A stretch of 64,000 bases of DNA, taken from contig JAQISU010000094.1 in assembly GCA_029339505.1 (NCBI GenBank), forward strand, positions 4,305,001-4,369,000, given 5' to 3'. The translations under genes were made by a program, and so were the position numbers. The notes beneath the pieces were generated by a model. It worked only from the letters and a program-made list of their open reading frames with translations. It was not told where the DNA came from and searched no databases. Source of the stretch: Unio delphinus. Lineage: Eukaryota; Mollusca; Bivalvia; Unionida; Unionidae. Positions 28,070 through 41,029 of the stretch are shown piece by piece (position 1 is the stretch's first letter; each line of letters begins with the position of its first letter).

Positions 28070-28498
28070 ATGTCCAATTTTGATTTAATTGATACCGCTA
28101 AAAAATTAAAAATAAAAAATTTCAGAGGGGTTTTTATGAGAGATCAGTTACCGGCACAACCAAATGATGTTGAAACCGGTATTATTAATTTAGATAACAG
28201 CTCCGGACCTGGAACTCACTGGGTTTGTTACGCAATTGATCCACGTGGGATTATTTATTTTGACTCATATGGATTAGCGCCGCCGAAAGAATTTATGCGT
28301 TATATAAAAGATTTTCCAATGAGGACTTGGTATTCTACGTTACCAACACAAACAATGCTTGATCCACCAATATGTGGTAATGAAGTATTAAACGTACTTG
28401 ATGCTATATCCAAAAGATTTTCGAAACCACCTCATATAGTAGTAAATGAGTATACTAGCGGTAGAAACGCTAGCGTTTCTCGGATTAGAAATCCATAG
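28070..28498 (+). CDS. Adenain-like maturation cysteine protease
   Basis: This is a 142-residue viral protease of the adenovirus endopeptidase/ULP1 clan that cuts capsid precursor proteins. The catalytic triad is visible: His50 (GTHW), Asp65 (YFDSYGL) and Cys102 (DPPICGNEVLN), with the oxyanion Gln94 (PTQ). The start is MSNFDLID; an earlier ATG at 28022 lies inside the pX-like gene. It is shorter than adenain (about 200 residues) but usual for Polintons. The last codons include the perfect palindrome GAAACGCTAGCGTTTC (28464-28479), and the stop lies in another (28489-28503). Confidence 0.93.
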   Translation: MSNFDLIDTAKKLKIKNFRGVFMRDQLPAQPNDVETGIINLDNSSGPGTHWVCYAIDPRGIIYFDSYGLAPPKEFMRYIKDFPMRTWYSTLPTQTMLDPPICGNEVLNVLDAISKRFSKPPHIVVNEYTSGRNASVSRIRNP

Positions 28499-28503
28499 GA
28501 TTT
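28464..28503. repeat. Two palindromes at protease 3' end
   Basis: GAAACGCTAGCGTTTC (28464-28479) is followed by AAATCC-ATA-GGATTT (28489-28503); the second contains the protease stop codon (28496-28498). Confidence 0.92.
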
Positions 28504-28528
28504 AAATGATAAAAAGATTTCTATAATA

Positions 28529-29554
28529 ATGATTGATATTTGGGGACGACCTTTATCATCGCTGAAGAAACCTGATAGTGGAGTTGAAACCGTTGATAAC
28601 AAGGATATTAAAAAACTAATCGAAGATGAAATATCTGAAATATTAAATCTAGCAAATATTGATCCCGGTGAAATAGTTGTATTTCAAGATCGTCAGGGTA
28701 AATTAAAAAGTAGTAATATCTCTCTTAATGATATTTTGGTTAAACAACGAGACGCAGCAGAGGATGCTATCGCGTTATTTTCTGATGAGGGTAAACTCAA
28801 ACCAGGTGTACTTGTTTCAACAATTACGGATAAATTAACAACATACGATAACACGGTGAATTCATTAAAATCGCTTAATGATAAGTATGACGATCATATA
28901 GTTGTATTTGACCAGTTTACTGCATTACAAAGAAATATAGTTGACAAAATTGATAAACCCCTGCTAGAATTTTTTGGAAATCCACCAGTAACCACACCAA
29001 AACTCACCACAATAAAAGATTCTATATTGGAACTAGCAACTCTTCAATCCGAATATGAAAAACACACGAAACTATTTATGACGTTTCGTAAAAACCTCAT
29101 GGACAAGTTTATTGGGAGCCCATTTGATAAAATTGAAATAACACTTCCCGATATTAAAAAATCCATCGATGAACTTTAAACATTCAACAACGCAATAAGG
29201 GATGATGCAATGAGAATGATAAGCGTTGTTGAAAAAGTAAAAATTCCTCATAATAAATCTATCATCAACGTAGTATACACGATTCAATACGGATCATTTA
29301 TGTGGACTCCCACAAACAATATTTTAACCGTAACCGCAGCAGTCAAGGGTATTTATCGATTAATAATAGTATCACCGACTCAGTTTGAAATATCATCAAG
29401 TAGTTCATCTGGAGTCAATAATACAATATCAACGATCATCGACAAGGATACAACTGAACAATTCACGATAACAAATACAGATGGAAATCTAGCCAAGGTT
29501 TCAGTAACGTGGTACGTAGAATTCGTAGTGGATTTAAGTAAACAATTAAATTGA
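28529..29554 (+). pseudogene. Fibre-like attachment protein interrupted by TAA
   Basis: The first part (28529-29179, 216 residues from MIDIWGRPL) is helical and coiled-coil-like (IEDEISEILNLANIDPGEIV, LNDKYDDHIV). A TAA at 29177-29179 ends the frame, but the same frame continues open to 29554 and encodes a beta-rich head (YGSFMWTPTNNILTVTAAVK, EFVVDLSKQ) homologous to the C-terminal head in provirus B. So a single nonsense change separates shaft and head. By architecture this is the receptor-binding fibre; the head may be C1q/TNF-like or adenovirus-knob-like, which I cannot decide. Confidence 0.72.
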
Positions 29555-29609
29555 TTTAAAAATTCTTTCAGAATTTCGTAATTGAAAATGCTAACGCTTT
29601 TAAAATAAA

Positions 29610-30167
29610 ATGACTCCATCATCGAATCAGTATCGCTATGATCAAGTCAAAGAATTTCAAACTAAACTCAGTTCTCTCTGTGAAGAATATCAAATAAAAA
29701 TCAAAAAATACAAACGAAGAATAACCACAGTTGATATCACCGTGTACTCGGTGTCAGGAGTAATCACTGCTGCTGGAATAATACTATCTTCGGTTACAAT
29801 GATTGCTCCGGTCGTAGTTCCAATCGCTATTTCCGCAGTGGCTACAATTGCTGGTATATTAACTGGGATCACAAAAAAACTATCATCGTGTAGCCAGAGT
29901 AAACTACATGATTATTTAATTAAATATCATATTGCATCTGCCGGTTACTCGCAATTATCCTCGTTGATATCATCGTCGTTGGATGACACAACAATATCAG
30001 ATAGCGAATTTTCAACTATGGCTCAATTGTATAAATCAACAATGCTGAAATTAGAGCAGAATAATAATAATAATGTCGTCGCAAGAACTACTTCAACAAA
30101 TAGTAACAAATACAACACCAGTGAAAACAAGCACGATATCAATAACCTCAACACGTCCCGAATTTAG
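29610..30167 (+). CDS. Two-transmembrane protein, SLATT-like candidate
   Basis: This 185-residue protein has an N-terminal amphipathic helix (QYRYDQVKEFQTKLSSLCEE), a basic turn, two adjacent hydrophobic segments (about residues 44-66 and 68-88, SGVITAAGIILSS and VPIAISAVATIAGILTG), then a long helical C-terminus. The helix-TM-TM-helix layout resembles SLATT-domain membrane effectors of bacterial conflict systems, or a simple viral membrane protein. Provirus B retains only its first 50 codons. It overlaps the next gene by 95 bases in a different frame. The function is unknown. Confidence 0.6.
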   Translation: MTPSSNQYRYDQVKEFQTKLSSLCEEYQIKIKKYKRRITTVDITVYSVSGVITAAGIILSSVTMIAPVVVPIAISAVATIAGILTGITKKLSSCSQSKLHDYLIKYHIASAGYSQLSSLISSSLDDTTISDSEFSTMAQLYKSTMLKLEQNNNNNVVARTTSTNSNKYNTSENKHDINNLNTSRI

Positions 30168-31407
30168 TGTTAATTTTCCAATTCCTGTTCCCGTGAGCGA
30201 GATCGCACTAGCAAAACTACGAGTGTATCATAGCTGGCCTAATATTAGATCGGTAGCATTTGGTGGTCAACAACCGAATAATTCCTTGGTATTTGCAAAC
30301 AAGAATCGTGAAGACGGAACACCAGATTGGCAGGTTGTTTCTATACCAACTGGGTCATATCAAATCGAACAGATCAATGCTGAATTTCAACGCAGAATAA
30401 AATCTCTCACTGGAAAAGAATCAAAAATCGCTATAACAGTTCACGAACCAACATTATCATCCGCTATCGAGATAAATACAGAAGGATACGTTGTAGATAT
30501 TTATCAGAGTTCTATAAGATCAGTGTTAGGATGGCCTGAATTACCACCGGATAACTCGCGAGAAAATTCGAAGGATTTTCCACCCGAACCTAAGAAATCC
30601 GATTATATCACCAACAAAATAAAACCCGTTAATGAAATCAAGACTTATCAGGATTATGCTCCTAATAAATTCTTTAATAAAGAAATTTTTGAATCAATTT
30701 ATGTTCCTCTCATTAACGGAAATTTCACAGCAATGAATAATGATTTTTCACTACTGCTAATATCAATTAAATCCGGCTCTCTCACCAAGGATGAATTTAT
30801 CAACGTCGTAGAAACGGGTAATAAAATCATCGACGATATGAAAATATTTCACTCGAAAATTATTCAAGAAGTATTAAATGAAGAAATCTTACATGATAAG
30901 TTTGCGGATCTATATAAGATCAATAAAACGGAGATTAAAGATTTTAAAATCCCTGGATATAATCCGGATAAACTAAAGAAACAACTTGACGATGCTATTA
31001 ATATTGGGTTCAAAAGAATCCACGATAATTGGAAAAAATCGAAGAATCCTACAGCAAATATTCTGAAATATAATAATGATCCAGAAGGCGGCGGTAGACA
31101 TATTGCTCCGAACAATGTGAATATTTCAACAGTGATTGCGCTCAATTTAGTATGTGACGTTATCGAAGGAAATTATCAAATAAATCTCGAACAATCAAAT
31201 CAAGCTCAGCAAGGATATATTTTATATTCATTTGCACCAACGGCTCCTCCAGGATTTCTAATTATTGAAGACCCAACTAATCTAGTCTATATGCGATGTC
31301 ATAATAATTTGTTAACGAGAATTAATTTCAAACTCACTGACCAATCTAATAATCTGATTGATTTACGAGGTGAGGTTTTACAAATTAGTTTATTTGTGAA
31401 ATCTTAA
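30073..31407 (+). CDS. Penton-like minor capsid/virion protein candidate
   Basis: This 444-residue protein is the last of the virion array, ending immediately at the right terminal repeat. Conserved between proviruses A and B: VSEIALAKLRVYHSWPNIRS, GSYQIEQINAEFQRRIKS, ITVHEPTLSSAIEIN with SSIRSVLGWPE, and a C-terminal beta-rich block QQGYILYSFAPTAPPGF. The middle (about 165-330) is helical and absent or degraded in B. Length, position and conservation suggest the penton-like minor capsid protein, but no diagnostic motif proves this. The palindrome AAAATTC-GAA-GGATTTT at about 30563 lies inside the frame, where B has different sequence. Confidence 0.6.
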   Translation: MSSQELLQQIVTNTTPVKTSTISITSTRPEFSVNFPIPVPVSEIALAKLRVYHSWPNIRSVAFGGQQPNNSLVFANKNREDGTPDWQVVSIPTGSYQIEQINAEFQRRIKSLTGKESKIAITVHEPTLSSAIEINTEGYVVDIYQSSIRSVLGWPELPPDNSRENSKDFPPEPKKSDYITNKIKPVNEIKTYQDYAPNKFFNKEIFESIYVPLINGNFTAMNNDFSLLLISIKSGSLTKDEFINVVETGNKIIDDMKIFHSKIIQEVLNEEILHDKFADLYKINKTEIKDFKIPGYNPDKLKKQLDDAINIGFKRIHDNWKKSKNPTANILKYNNDPEGGGRHIAPNNVNISTVIALNLVCDVIEGNYQINLEQSNQAQQGYILYSFAPTAPPGFLIIEDPTNLVYMRCHNNLLTRINFKLTDQSNNLIDLRGEVLQISLFVKS

Positions 31408-31670
31408 GGACTTGATCAAATATTTAGTTAGCGCATTAGCAGCCGAGGAGGTGAACGTCAACTAAATGGCGTCTTTTTTTTTACCCGAAAACTCCACGAA
31501 TTTTCCAAGCATCGTAGCAGCAAAGGGGATGGTGACAACAAAAATGGCGTCGTTTTTTTTTTTTTAATTTTATTTTGATGAATGGAGGCTTATATTAAGC
31601 ATTTTCGAGAAAGCCTCAGTTTGCTAAATCGACGCCTGTAAAAGTTGGTCTGTTCACCTCCTCTGCTGCT
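31408..31670 (-). repeat. Provirus A right terminal inverted repeat
   Basis: 263 bases are the reverse complement of 15343-15602. The repeat begins one base after the stop of the minor capsid gene and repeats, unused, the last ATPase codons (GLDQIFS and stop). Confidence 0.97.
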
Positions 31671-31675
31671 AAACT
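31671..31675 (+). repeat. Target site duplication, right (AAACT)
   Basis: This pairs with 15338-15342. Confidence 0.8.
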
Positions 31676-32515
31676 CATGTTTATCATACTTTTGATCGTT
31701 TAGGAAGAAACTAAAATTACAAAGCCCCTACGCTCTTTTGATTCATTAACCAAATGTTCTATCCTCTTTAATGTTCCGCTATACAGTGTGCCAATCAAAT
31801 CCGTTTGCAGTGCTCTCATTGCTTTCATTGTCCATCTAGATCCTCGTTTCTGCCTTCCTTATGGCACATTCCATATTCCTATTTAGATTACTCAAATACC
31901 TCCTGAACACTGTCATTTTCTAAAAATTCATTTTGCCTATTTCGTCTGTTGAATTAATACGATCAAAAAAATGGAGCGTGTTTTCTCCACTCCATCTGGT
32001 TGAAATGACACTTTTACTATGACACTCTGTACTATGTTTCTAAAAGGTGTTCTTCCTTGAACACAATTACCCTTAATCCTCACCACTTTCCGAACACGTC
32101 TTGGCTTGGATTTGCAATACATTTACTCAATGGTAAAGTTTAAAAGCGTCATAGCTTGAACACTGTTTTGTTATAAGTAAACTCTATCGTTAAGTTCAAA
32201 ATATCCCACGCGGAGATAACTATCGTTTTGTCAATTGCATGCAGGTCTAAATCATTTAAAAGATTAAGAAATTTAGATAACGTATGAGCATGTATTACTG
32301 CGTCGGTAGATGATCATACAGATTTTCAAATTCGTTAGACGTAAATCCTTCTAAGAAACTCATTCGGATAAATACTAATGTTGGAATTAGTTTATAATAT
32401 TACATGAAGTGGTGTGACTGGTGCTGTAGAAGGGACGAATCAAATATTTACGCGCAAACACATACCTGAAAATAGGAAATGTGTCACGGACGCCATTATT
32501 TTAACGCGCGAGCGC

Positions 32516-32546
<31 letters not shown>

Positions 32547-32627
32547 TGTGTGTTTCAGACTTGAGAGTTAGGAAAAAGGTATATCCATATTATGTACAGA
32601 AGGGAACAAAGTGAGAGGAAAATTTAC
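31676..32627. other. Intron; expected GH1 acid/base exon not found
   Basis: This is the intron side of the GH1 exon at 32628-32885. I searched the minus strand for the next expected exon (WxTxNEPW) and did not find it. A CA/GC-rich alternating purine-pyrimidine run (GCGC then GTGT) lies at 32505-32552. Short open frames near 31937-32122 are unrecognised. Confidence 0.55.
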
Positions 32628-32885
32628 TCGATCACCAAAATGTTCGAAGCAGATTCTGGCGTAGTCTGTAAATATGTCCACAATTGAATTATTAAGCCAC
32701 CCCTTTTGGTCTTCCAGAGCCTGGGGCAGGTCCCAGTGGTTTAGGGTTACCATCGGTGTGATTCCAGCTTCCACAAGTGCATTGATCAGATTTTCATAGT
32801 ATGCGATCCCTTGGGAATTCACCTTGTCTGCAGTTCCTTTAGGTAAGACACGGGGCCAAGATATGGAGAACCGATAGTGATTTAC
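32628..32885 (-). CDS. GH1 exon (YRFSISWPRVLP)
   Basis: This 258-base, phase 0-0 exon encodes VNHYRFSISWPRVLPKGT, YYENLINALVEAGITPMVTL, NHWDLPQALEDQKGWLN and the end CFEHFGDR: the substrate-binding HWDLP block of GH1. The acceptor is TTACAG and the donor is GTAAAT. It follows 34499-34632 seamlessly in phase 0. Confidence 0.93.
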
Positions 32886-34498
32886 CTGTAAGTGAATTGT
32901 AAGACAGTGTAATAAGACACTTGAAGCTACTTTTGGCATGATTTTACTGTTCGAAAGATGAAACGTTATCGATCGAGACCAGCGGTTACTCATGCATATG
33001 CATGTGCCTGTATGCATGTCTGTATACGCTTAAAAGCGTGCTGCAAAAACCTTGTGAAAATACAAATACACGAGTTGAATTTGGATACGAAATGCACAGG
33101 ATTACATCCACGGAAACCATTTGATATTAATACACAGGATGTCATCAACTATCTGAAATCAGTTGATGTTTATGTATAGGCTAACAACAGTTGCGGCTCA
33201 CTTGATATGTTACCCAATATTAAAGCATAATTGTTATTAAAAACCTCTTTGAAAAAGAGTTTCAAATGTATTACTAAGAATAAAGTAGACCTTTGCGTTA
33301 GTAATGCTTTGCAAACTGCTTCCAAGTTGCCATATAAACCACATAATTATTGATCTTTCATTGTCCTTTGACTGTTCATGCACAAGAATTTCCAGCTTTA
33401 TCGTATCGTAAATATTGAAACTACGTTACCATCGAAGACATGCTAAAACGTCAATTACGGTAAGGAAGTGGCATCAATACCTACATGAAGTTGATAGCAC
33501 CTTTTAATACCAATACATTTTCAAATATTTGATTTCATACTAAAGCCATCGCTTTATCAGCAGTTTTTGGCTTGATGAAACCTGCTGTTTGTAAGGTATA
33601 TGTCACATACGCTGATTTGCTACTGATGGTGAGGTGGTCAAAGTGAGGGGATACATATTAAAAAATTTTATTAGCAAAGAGATGATCTAGATATGACGCC
33701 ACGTAATTTTGACCGATCATCAAACTAGGTGTAGTTCTCTTGAAACCTACTGTAAAACATATTGAGAAAATGACTGTAAATCCAAGAAATACTGGTGTAG
33801 ACTTCGTATCTCCTTAATTTATTTCTCAGTTGTTACGTTGTTTACATTTTATCTGACGCTGTTGTTGTTGTTGTGACGGCACATGTAAAATAACCTCTCC
33901 AGATCGCAGCACATCCCCAAGGTTGCCCTTCTCCACTTAGTTGCATCATGTTACATTTGGACGGCCTCAAAATCCAACCACATTTTGATCTCAAGCGTTT
34001 AATAGTTAAGTGTTGGCCAGTAATTAATACTAGCTTCAATCAATTCTAAGCAAAGTATAATCCACACAGGTACAATTACCACACGAATCAGAACGATTTA
34101 TACATGCAAAGCGTACACTAATTTCACTCATGTTAAACCTAGTTGCATCACGTGTTAAACACACACACACACACACACACACGCGCGCGCGCTTACACAT
34201 TAACACACAATATGCCATGTTTCAATTAGGCAAATATTTCTTTTACACATTTGCTATGTGTAAAAGAAACATGTTTTATAAAGAGTTATGTAACATATTA
34301 CTTATATAGACATATTATATGAATAAACATGCTGTCACAAATATTTTGCATGTGGAAATGTACACATTTATTTGATACATTTGACTGTATAGCAATATAG
34401 GTCATTTTTAACATATGGCTACTTTAAAAATATTTCTTCAGGAATTCATGCAGCTACCTAAATATGGAAAGTTCTGCAATATTTCTTTGGGCACTTAC
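32886..34498. other. Intron, nothing recognised except an AC repeat
   Basis: This is GH1 intron. An (AC)n/(GC)n run is at 34159-34192. No other exon or element is identified. Confidence 0.5.
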
Positions 34499-34632
34499 TT
34501 TAAGGTTTTTCAGTAGCAAAACGTCTTCCATGTACCTGTGATAACTGTCACAAGCAATGTCTCCAGTGTCCCCATGAAGTATGCGTCCTTTGTGATCATG
34601 GGAAAATGTATCCCATATGCTTAAACCCTTTC
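34499..34632 (-). CDS. GH1 exon (GLSIWDTF)
   Basis: This 134-base exon encodes KGLSIWDTFSHDHKGRIL, GDTGDIACDSYHRYMEDV and LLLKNLK, the second conserved GH1 block. The acceptor is TTTTTCAG and the donor is GTAAGTGC. Its first two bases complete the Gly codon started by exon 36426-36545. Confidence 0.93.
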
Positions 34633-36648
<2,016 letters not shown>

Positions 36649-36889
36649 CTATAGGTTTTGGTCACATGACTTTGAATGGCCACATCAAAATGTATATATT
36701 GTAATTCATTTTAACTGGTATTCGTCTTGTAATTACAATAACTAAACGTATTTAATGAACTAGTAATTAACCAAGAACAATAATTTGTGTTATCTTTTAA
36801 AACGTTTGTCAGAAAATGACAAAGTGGAAACCACTTTAACATTAGCATGACACAATTCCTATAAATGTACATGTCAGCATATTCACACT

Positions 36890-36890
<1 letters not shown>

Positions 36891-36925
<35 letters not shown>

Positions 36926-39800
36926 TTGACCTAGTGTGGTCGTTGAGGCAATGTGCTGAACATCTAACCAATTCCCTCCACTTGTCTCGACCATGTGCCA
37001 ATGCCTGTGCAAAATCCATTCCTTATCCATTCTTTGATACTGTCAGTCATCTTTTGCTCTGTCTACCTCTCTTTCTGCCACTCTGGACGCTGCCCTGCAG
37101 TACTGTTGTGTATAGACTGTGTATAGACTGTTGACTCCAGTGACATGGCCATACCATTTCAGTTTTCTCTTTTTGACAATGGTGAGGAGGTCTTCATAAT
37201 GGCCCACTTTCTCCTGATGGTGTAACGCACCTCTTAATTTGTGATGTGGTCCATGTAAGGGATGGCAAGGATGGTTCTGTAGGTTCTCATTTCAAGTGTT
37301 GGATTCTTCGTTGTAATTCTGTTGTCGGGGTCCAGGCTGTTTGTGCTACTCGTGACAAACTTTCGGCAATATGGCACCAAGACAAATATGGAAGATGTCT
37401 CATCCAGGTTCCTCACTACGGTGGCAAGATCGTCTTCACTGCCTGCCAGATCATCAGTGTCGTCTTTAACGCGTAGGTTGATGATGTTAAGCCCTTAAAT
37501 GCTGACTGTCACACAGTGGTTATCCAGGGCGTCGCTCAGTATGCGCTCTAAGTAGATGCTGAAAAGTGCGGGTGACATGAGACAGCATTGACGTATTGTA
37601 ACTGTTGTCTTGAACCAGTCCCCCCACATAACATTGAGCAATTACTGCCCTGGTAGCCTTGATATATAGTAGCTTGATGGGATTGGTCAACGTTTGACCC
37701 ATGTTGTATTTCCTCATCGTGGTCCACTATCTGTCCAAATTCTTGTTGAAATGTATGAACACATGATAGACGCTTTGTTGATGTTGCGAGTAATGTTCAC
37801 AAAAAACCCTGAGACTGAATATTTTTTTTCTATTGTGCTTCTTCCATTCCGGAACCCTGTATGTTCTTCAGCGATTTATGATTCTGCTTGTTGTTTCAGT
37901 CTGTGCCAGATGATCTTCAGCACCTTACTAGCATGTCCGATCAAATTGATAGTTCTCTAATTGTGGCACAGTTTGAGATTGCTTTTCGGGAAGTGACTGG
38001 GTCCACTGTGTTGGCCGTTCACCGGTCTGACAGATTTTGTTGCAGAGTTTTGTTAGTAGCTCTATCAATGATCCCCCATTCTTAATACGTGGACGGATTG
38101 TTGTATAGTTCTTTATAATATTCAGTCCATCTTTATGCAATGTCACAAGATTTTTTGAGGCATTTTCCCTTTGTATTGTTTTGAATGGTACTGGCTCCTG
38201 TTTGATACAGTCTGGTGAGGTCTTTCACAATTTGGAATCTCTTTTTGCCGTTATTCGTTATCATACTGCTCTCTATTTCTGTGCACTTTTGTCCAGTCCA
38301 ATATTTATTTACCTTCTTTGAGGGTTTTCTGGTATGTTTATTTTTCTTTCTCAGAACTCCATTGCCCCTGTTTTGTGTCTGTTGTTTTTGAGGTCTCAAC
38401 GGGCATCAGACAGTTTCAAAATCTCTTCTGTAACACACGGTGTTGTCTTTGGGCGATGGCGGCCTATGATGTCCATGGCAACTGTTGTCATCACTGTATT
38501 GAAAGTTTCTGCATTCCTTGAACATTATCATCCATCACAAGGAGTGGAGCAACGTTTCTTTCAATTGTGTCTTGTAATGACTTTTTATGTTAGGGTACTT
38601 CAGTGTTTCAGGGTTGAATTTGATCCTGATTTTCTTCGGCCTGTTAGTTTTCTTCAGCCTCACTTCGAACTTCATAATCACGAGGTCGTGATCAGTCCCA
38701 ACATCAGCACCTGGGAACATTCTTGCTTTTGCTCTATTGATGACAGAACAGTAATGGTTTTGAACAAGTATGTAGTCGATCTGGTTTTGATCCATTTGGT
38801 GCATGCCATGTCCGGCATCGTGAAGCTTTATGTTGGCCCGGGGTGTAGGCTAGTATCAAGTTGTTGTAGCTTGCGAACGCGAGCAGCCGTATTTCTCTTT
38901 CATTGGTATGTTCACTGCCAGAAGGTCCACAATGATAGTCCCAGTCTTTTAGAGCATCTTTGCTAACTTTGGCATTACAATCTTCTTGAATGATGACGAT
39001 GTCTTATGTACTTACCATGTTTAGAATACATTGGAATTTGTTGTAAAATTCATCTATTTCTTCATCATTATAATCAGTAGTTGAAGTATAGACTTGGATA
39101 ATTGTGATGTTAAACTGAGATACTCTCAGACGAATGGAGATGATTTTGCGAGATATGGGGCAACATTCAAGCACATACCCTTTTAAGGCCTCTTTGACAA
39201 GGAAGTATACTTCATTAATGGACTTGTGCAACTCTCCACTATAGTAGAATATATGTCCATCTTCAGTATGGCGTTCACTTAGAGCTTTAAATCTGACTTC
39301 ACAGTCTCATAATGTGCCATGTGTAGTGTTCCATCTCTTGTGCCAACTCTTGGAGTCTTCCAATTTGCGCCAGAGTTATAATGTTTTAGGTGGCAATGGC
39401 GATGCTGTCTCTCGCTAAGTTTTATGCAAAGTACCAGTAGCACACTTGTCATCTCCATCCTGGTGGACAACGGCAGACGCGGTCCTTGTTGATCCGGGCG
39501 ATGACGGATCCGGTATGGTAACTTCAGATTTTTTCAGCATTATCATTGTTTCTTGAGCAAAAGTCATCTAGCGAAGCCCATCCCTCTCCAGATCAAGGAG
39601 TTGCCAGAAGTGGACGTATTACATCGTCTAACTGCCTTAGGGTATCTACTACGGATTTTTTTCAGAGTTTACTCCCTTAGCCTTTGGCTAACCAAAGCCA
39701 ATCCGAAAGGCAGCAGGAGACTCGTGTATGGGCGGGTTGTCACAGAATTAGAAAGAAAAAACTTTTGTTTTGCCTGATAAATATTTGATTATTTGTTTTG
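36891..39800 (-). mobile_element. Non-LTR retrotransposon remnant (CFDP2-type endonuclease/RT)
   Basis: On the minus strand: an apurinic endonuclease domain (EVRLKK, GADVGTDHDLVIMKFE, NQIDYILV at 38535-38804; YVLECCPISRKIISIRLRVS at 39004-39231), decayed reverse transcriptase (37520-38400) and a C-terminal IKEWIRNGF block near 37030. It ends in a (GAT)n tail (36891-36924 as CAT). The 5' leader extends to about 39800. Many stops are present. Confidence 0.8.
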
Positions 39801-41029
39801 TGCATGCGTACAGTCCTGTCTGGGATGAACATGTGTTTTTTCAGACGAGCGACGGAACCAACATATGTCTCGCCGCCGTAAACTACTTTCGGCTACATAC
39901 ATCATTATAACGATATACACGAGTATTTTACCATGAATATTACTCACTGTCTTTTAAATTTAAGCAAGATTAAGGTATAATCGGGACTGTGATCTTTTGG
40001 ATCTAGTAAAGAGAGCACGTATTTTCACGTGGTATTTCTAAACGCCATAGGGGTGAGTGTTGAATTTATTTTTTATTTGATATGCGAAGTTAATTGAGTT
40101 TGTATTCTCATTTTGTATAATGATTCATTTCTTACAACGCATATTTCAAACGTTGTGAACTGTGAATTTCGAGTTGTTTTTAAGAGTTTAATGTATTAGT
40201 ATTTTCCCGAAATCATTATTATTACCAGTTTGGTTTTGTTGTAGTTTACGAGGTGGTTACGACGTTACGTGGTTACGAGATTGTCTATATGTACTTATGT
40301 CTGTAAGTGTGTGGAATCACGACTGTAGACGTACCTAATACAAGGGTGCTGTATGCTGTCTGTATGTGTATATGTATGACTGACTGTACATGTAGTAGAT
40401 CCATGAAGGGGTGAGCGGCCGATACAAAAGAGTGGGTCAACCCAAGGAACGTGGTGAAACTGTGCGGTTTATCGATAGGTGGATGAATCGTGCGACTGTA
40501 CAAGGGTCAAGAAGCATATGTTTATTCCAATTGTTGTTTCAATTGGTATATTTGTGTTTTTACATAAGATTATTTTCAATCTTAGTTGAATTCCAGGTGA
40601 TTTCTGAATCTTTCTGACAGTGCAGAACATTTGAAACGTATTTGAGAACTTGAGACTGTTTGAATCCCAAGCCTTGTCTATAAGTGAAACTATATGATTA
40701 TCTTAGTGTGAACTATTATTTGAAACTGAGGTTTCTTGAAACTGTAATATTATTGGTTTATGTTCAATGTGTGAATGTTATTATAGAGTGATTGAATCAA
40801 TTGTATATTGAGCGTGTTTGAGAATCATTGTATTTTTACATCATACATTTTTCTTTACTAATTAAGTTAATACATTTTCATCTTTCACACATTGTTTGAA
40901 TTATTCATTTAATCCACTACCCACTCGGTTACAATTCTGCGACACGGGTGCGTGCATTTTCTGAGGAGATAAAGCATCTATCACTATTCACACTATAGTG
41001 ATTATCTATTGAAAACATAGAACCCTTTT
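39801..41029. other. No gene recognised
   Basis: This is AT-rich sequence with only short, motif-free open frames. Confidence 0.45.

Larger units (their letters stand above)
15343..31670 (+). mobile_element. Provirus A: near-complete Polinton/adintovirus-like element
   Basis: This is a 16.3-kb integrated double-stranded DNA virus-like element with 260/263-bp terminal inverted repeats and a 5-bp target duplication. It encodes family B polymerase, DDE integrase, packaging ATPase, adenain-type protease, major and minor capsid candidates, PLA2 and several virion-like proteins, which is the diagnostic Polinton/adintovirus set. Most frames are open over hundreds of codons. Visible lesions are an in-frame stop in the fibre gene and a frame change between zinc ribbon and PLA2. 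The insertion is therefore recent relative to provirus B. It lies in an intron of the GH1 gene. Confidence 0.96.

Noticed and set aside
36842..37030. Poly-Asp open frame on the minus strand
   Set aside because: It is the (GAT)n tail of a LINE read in frame.
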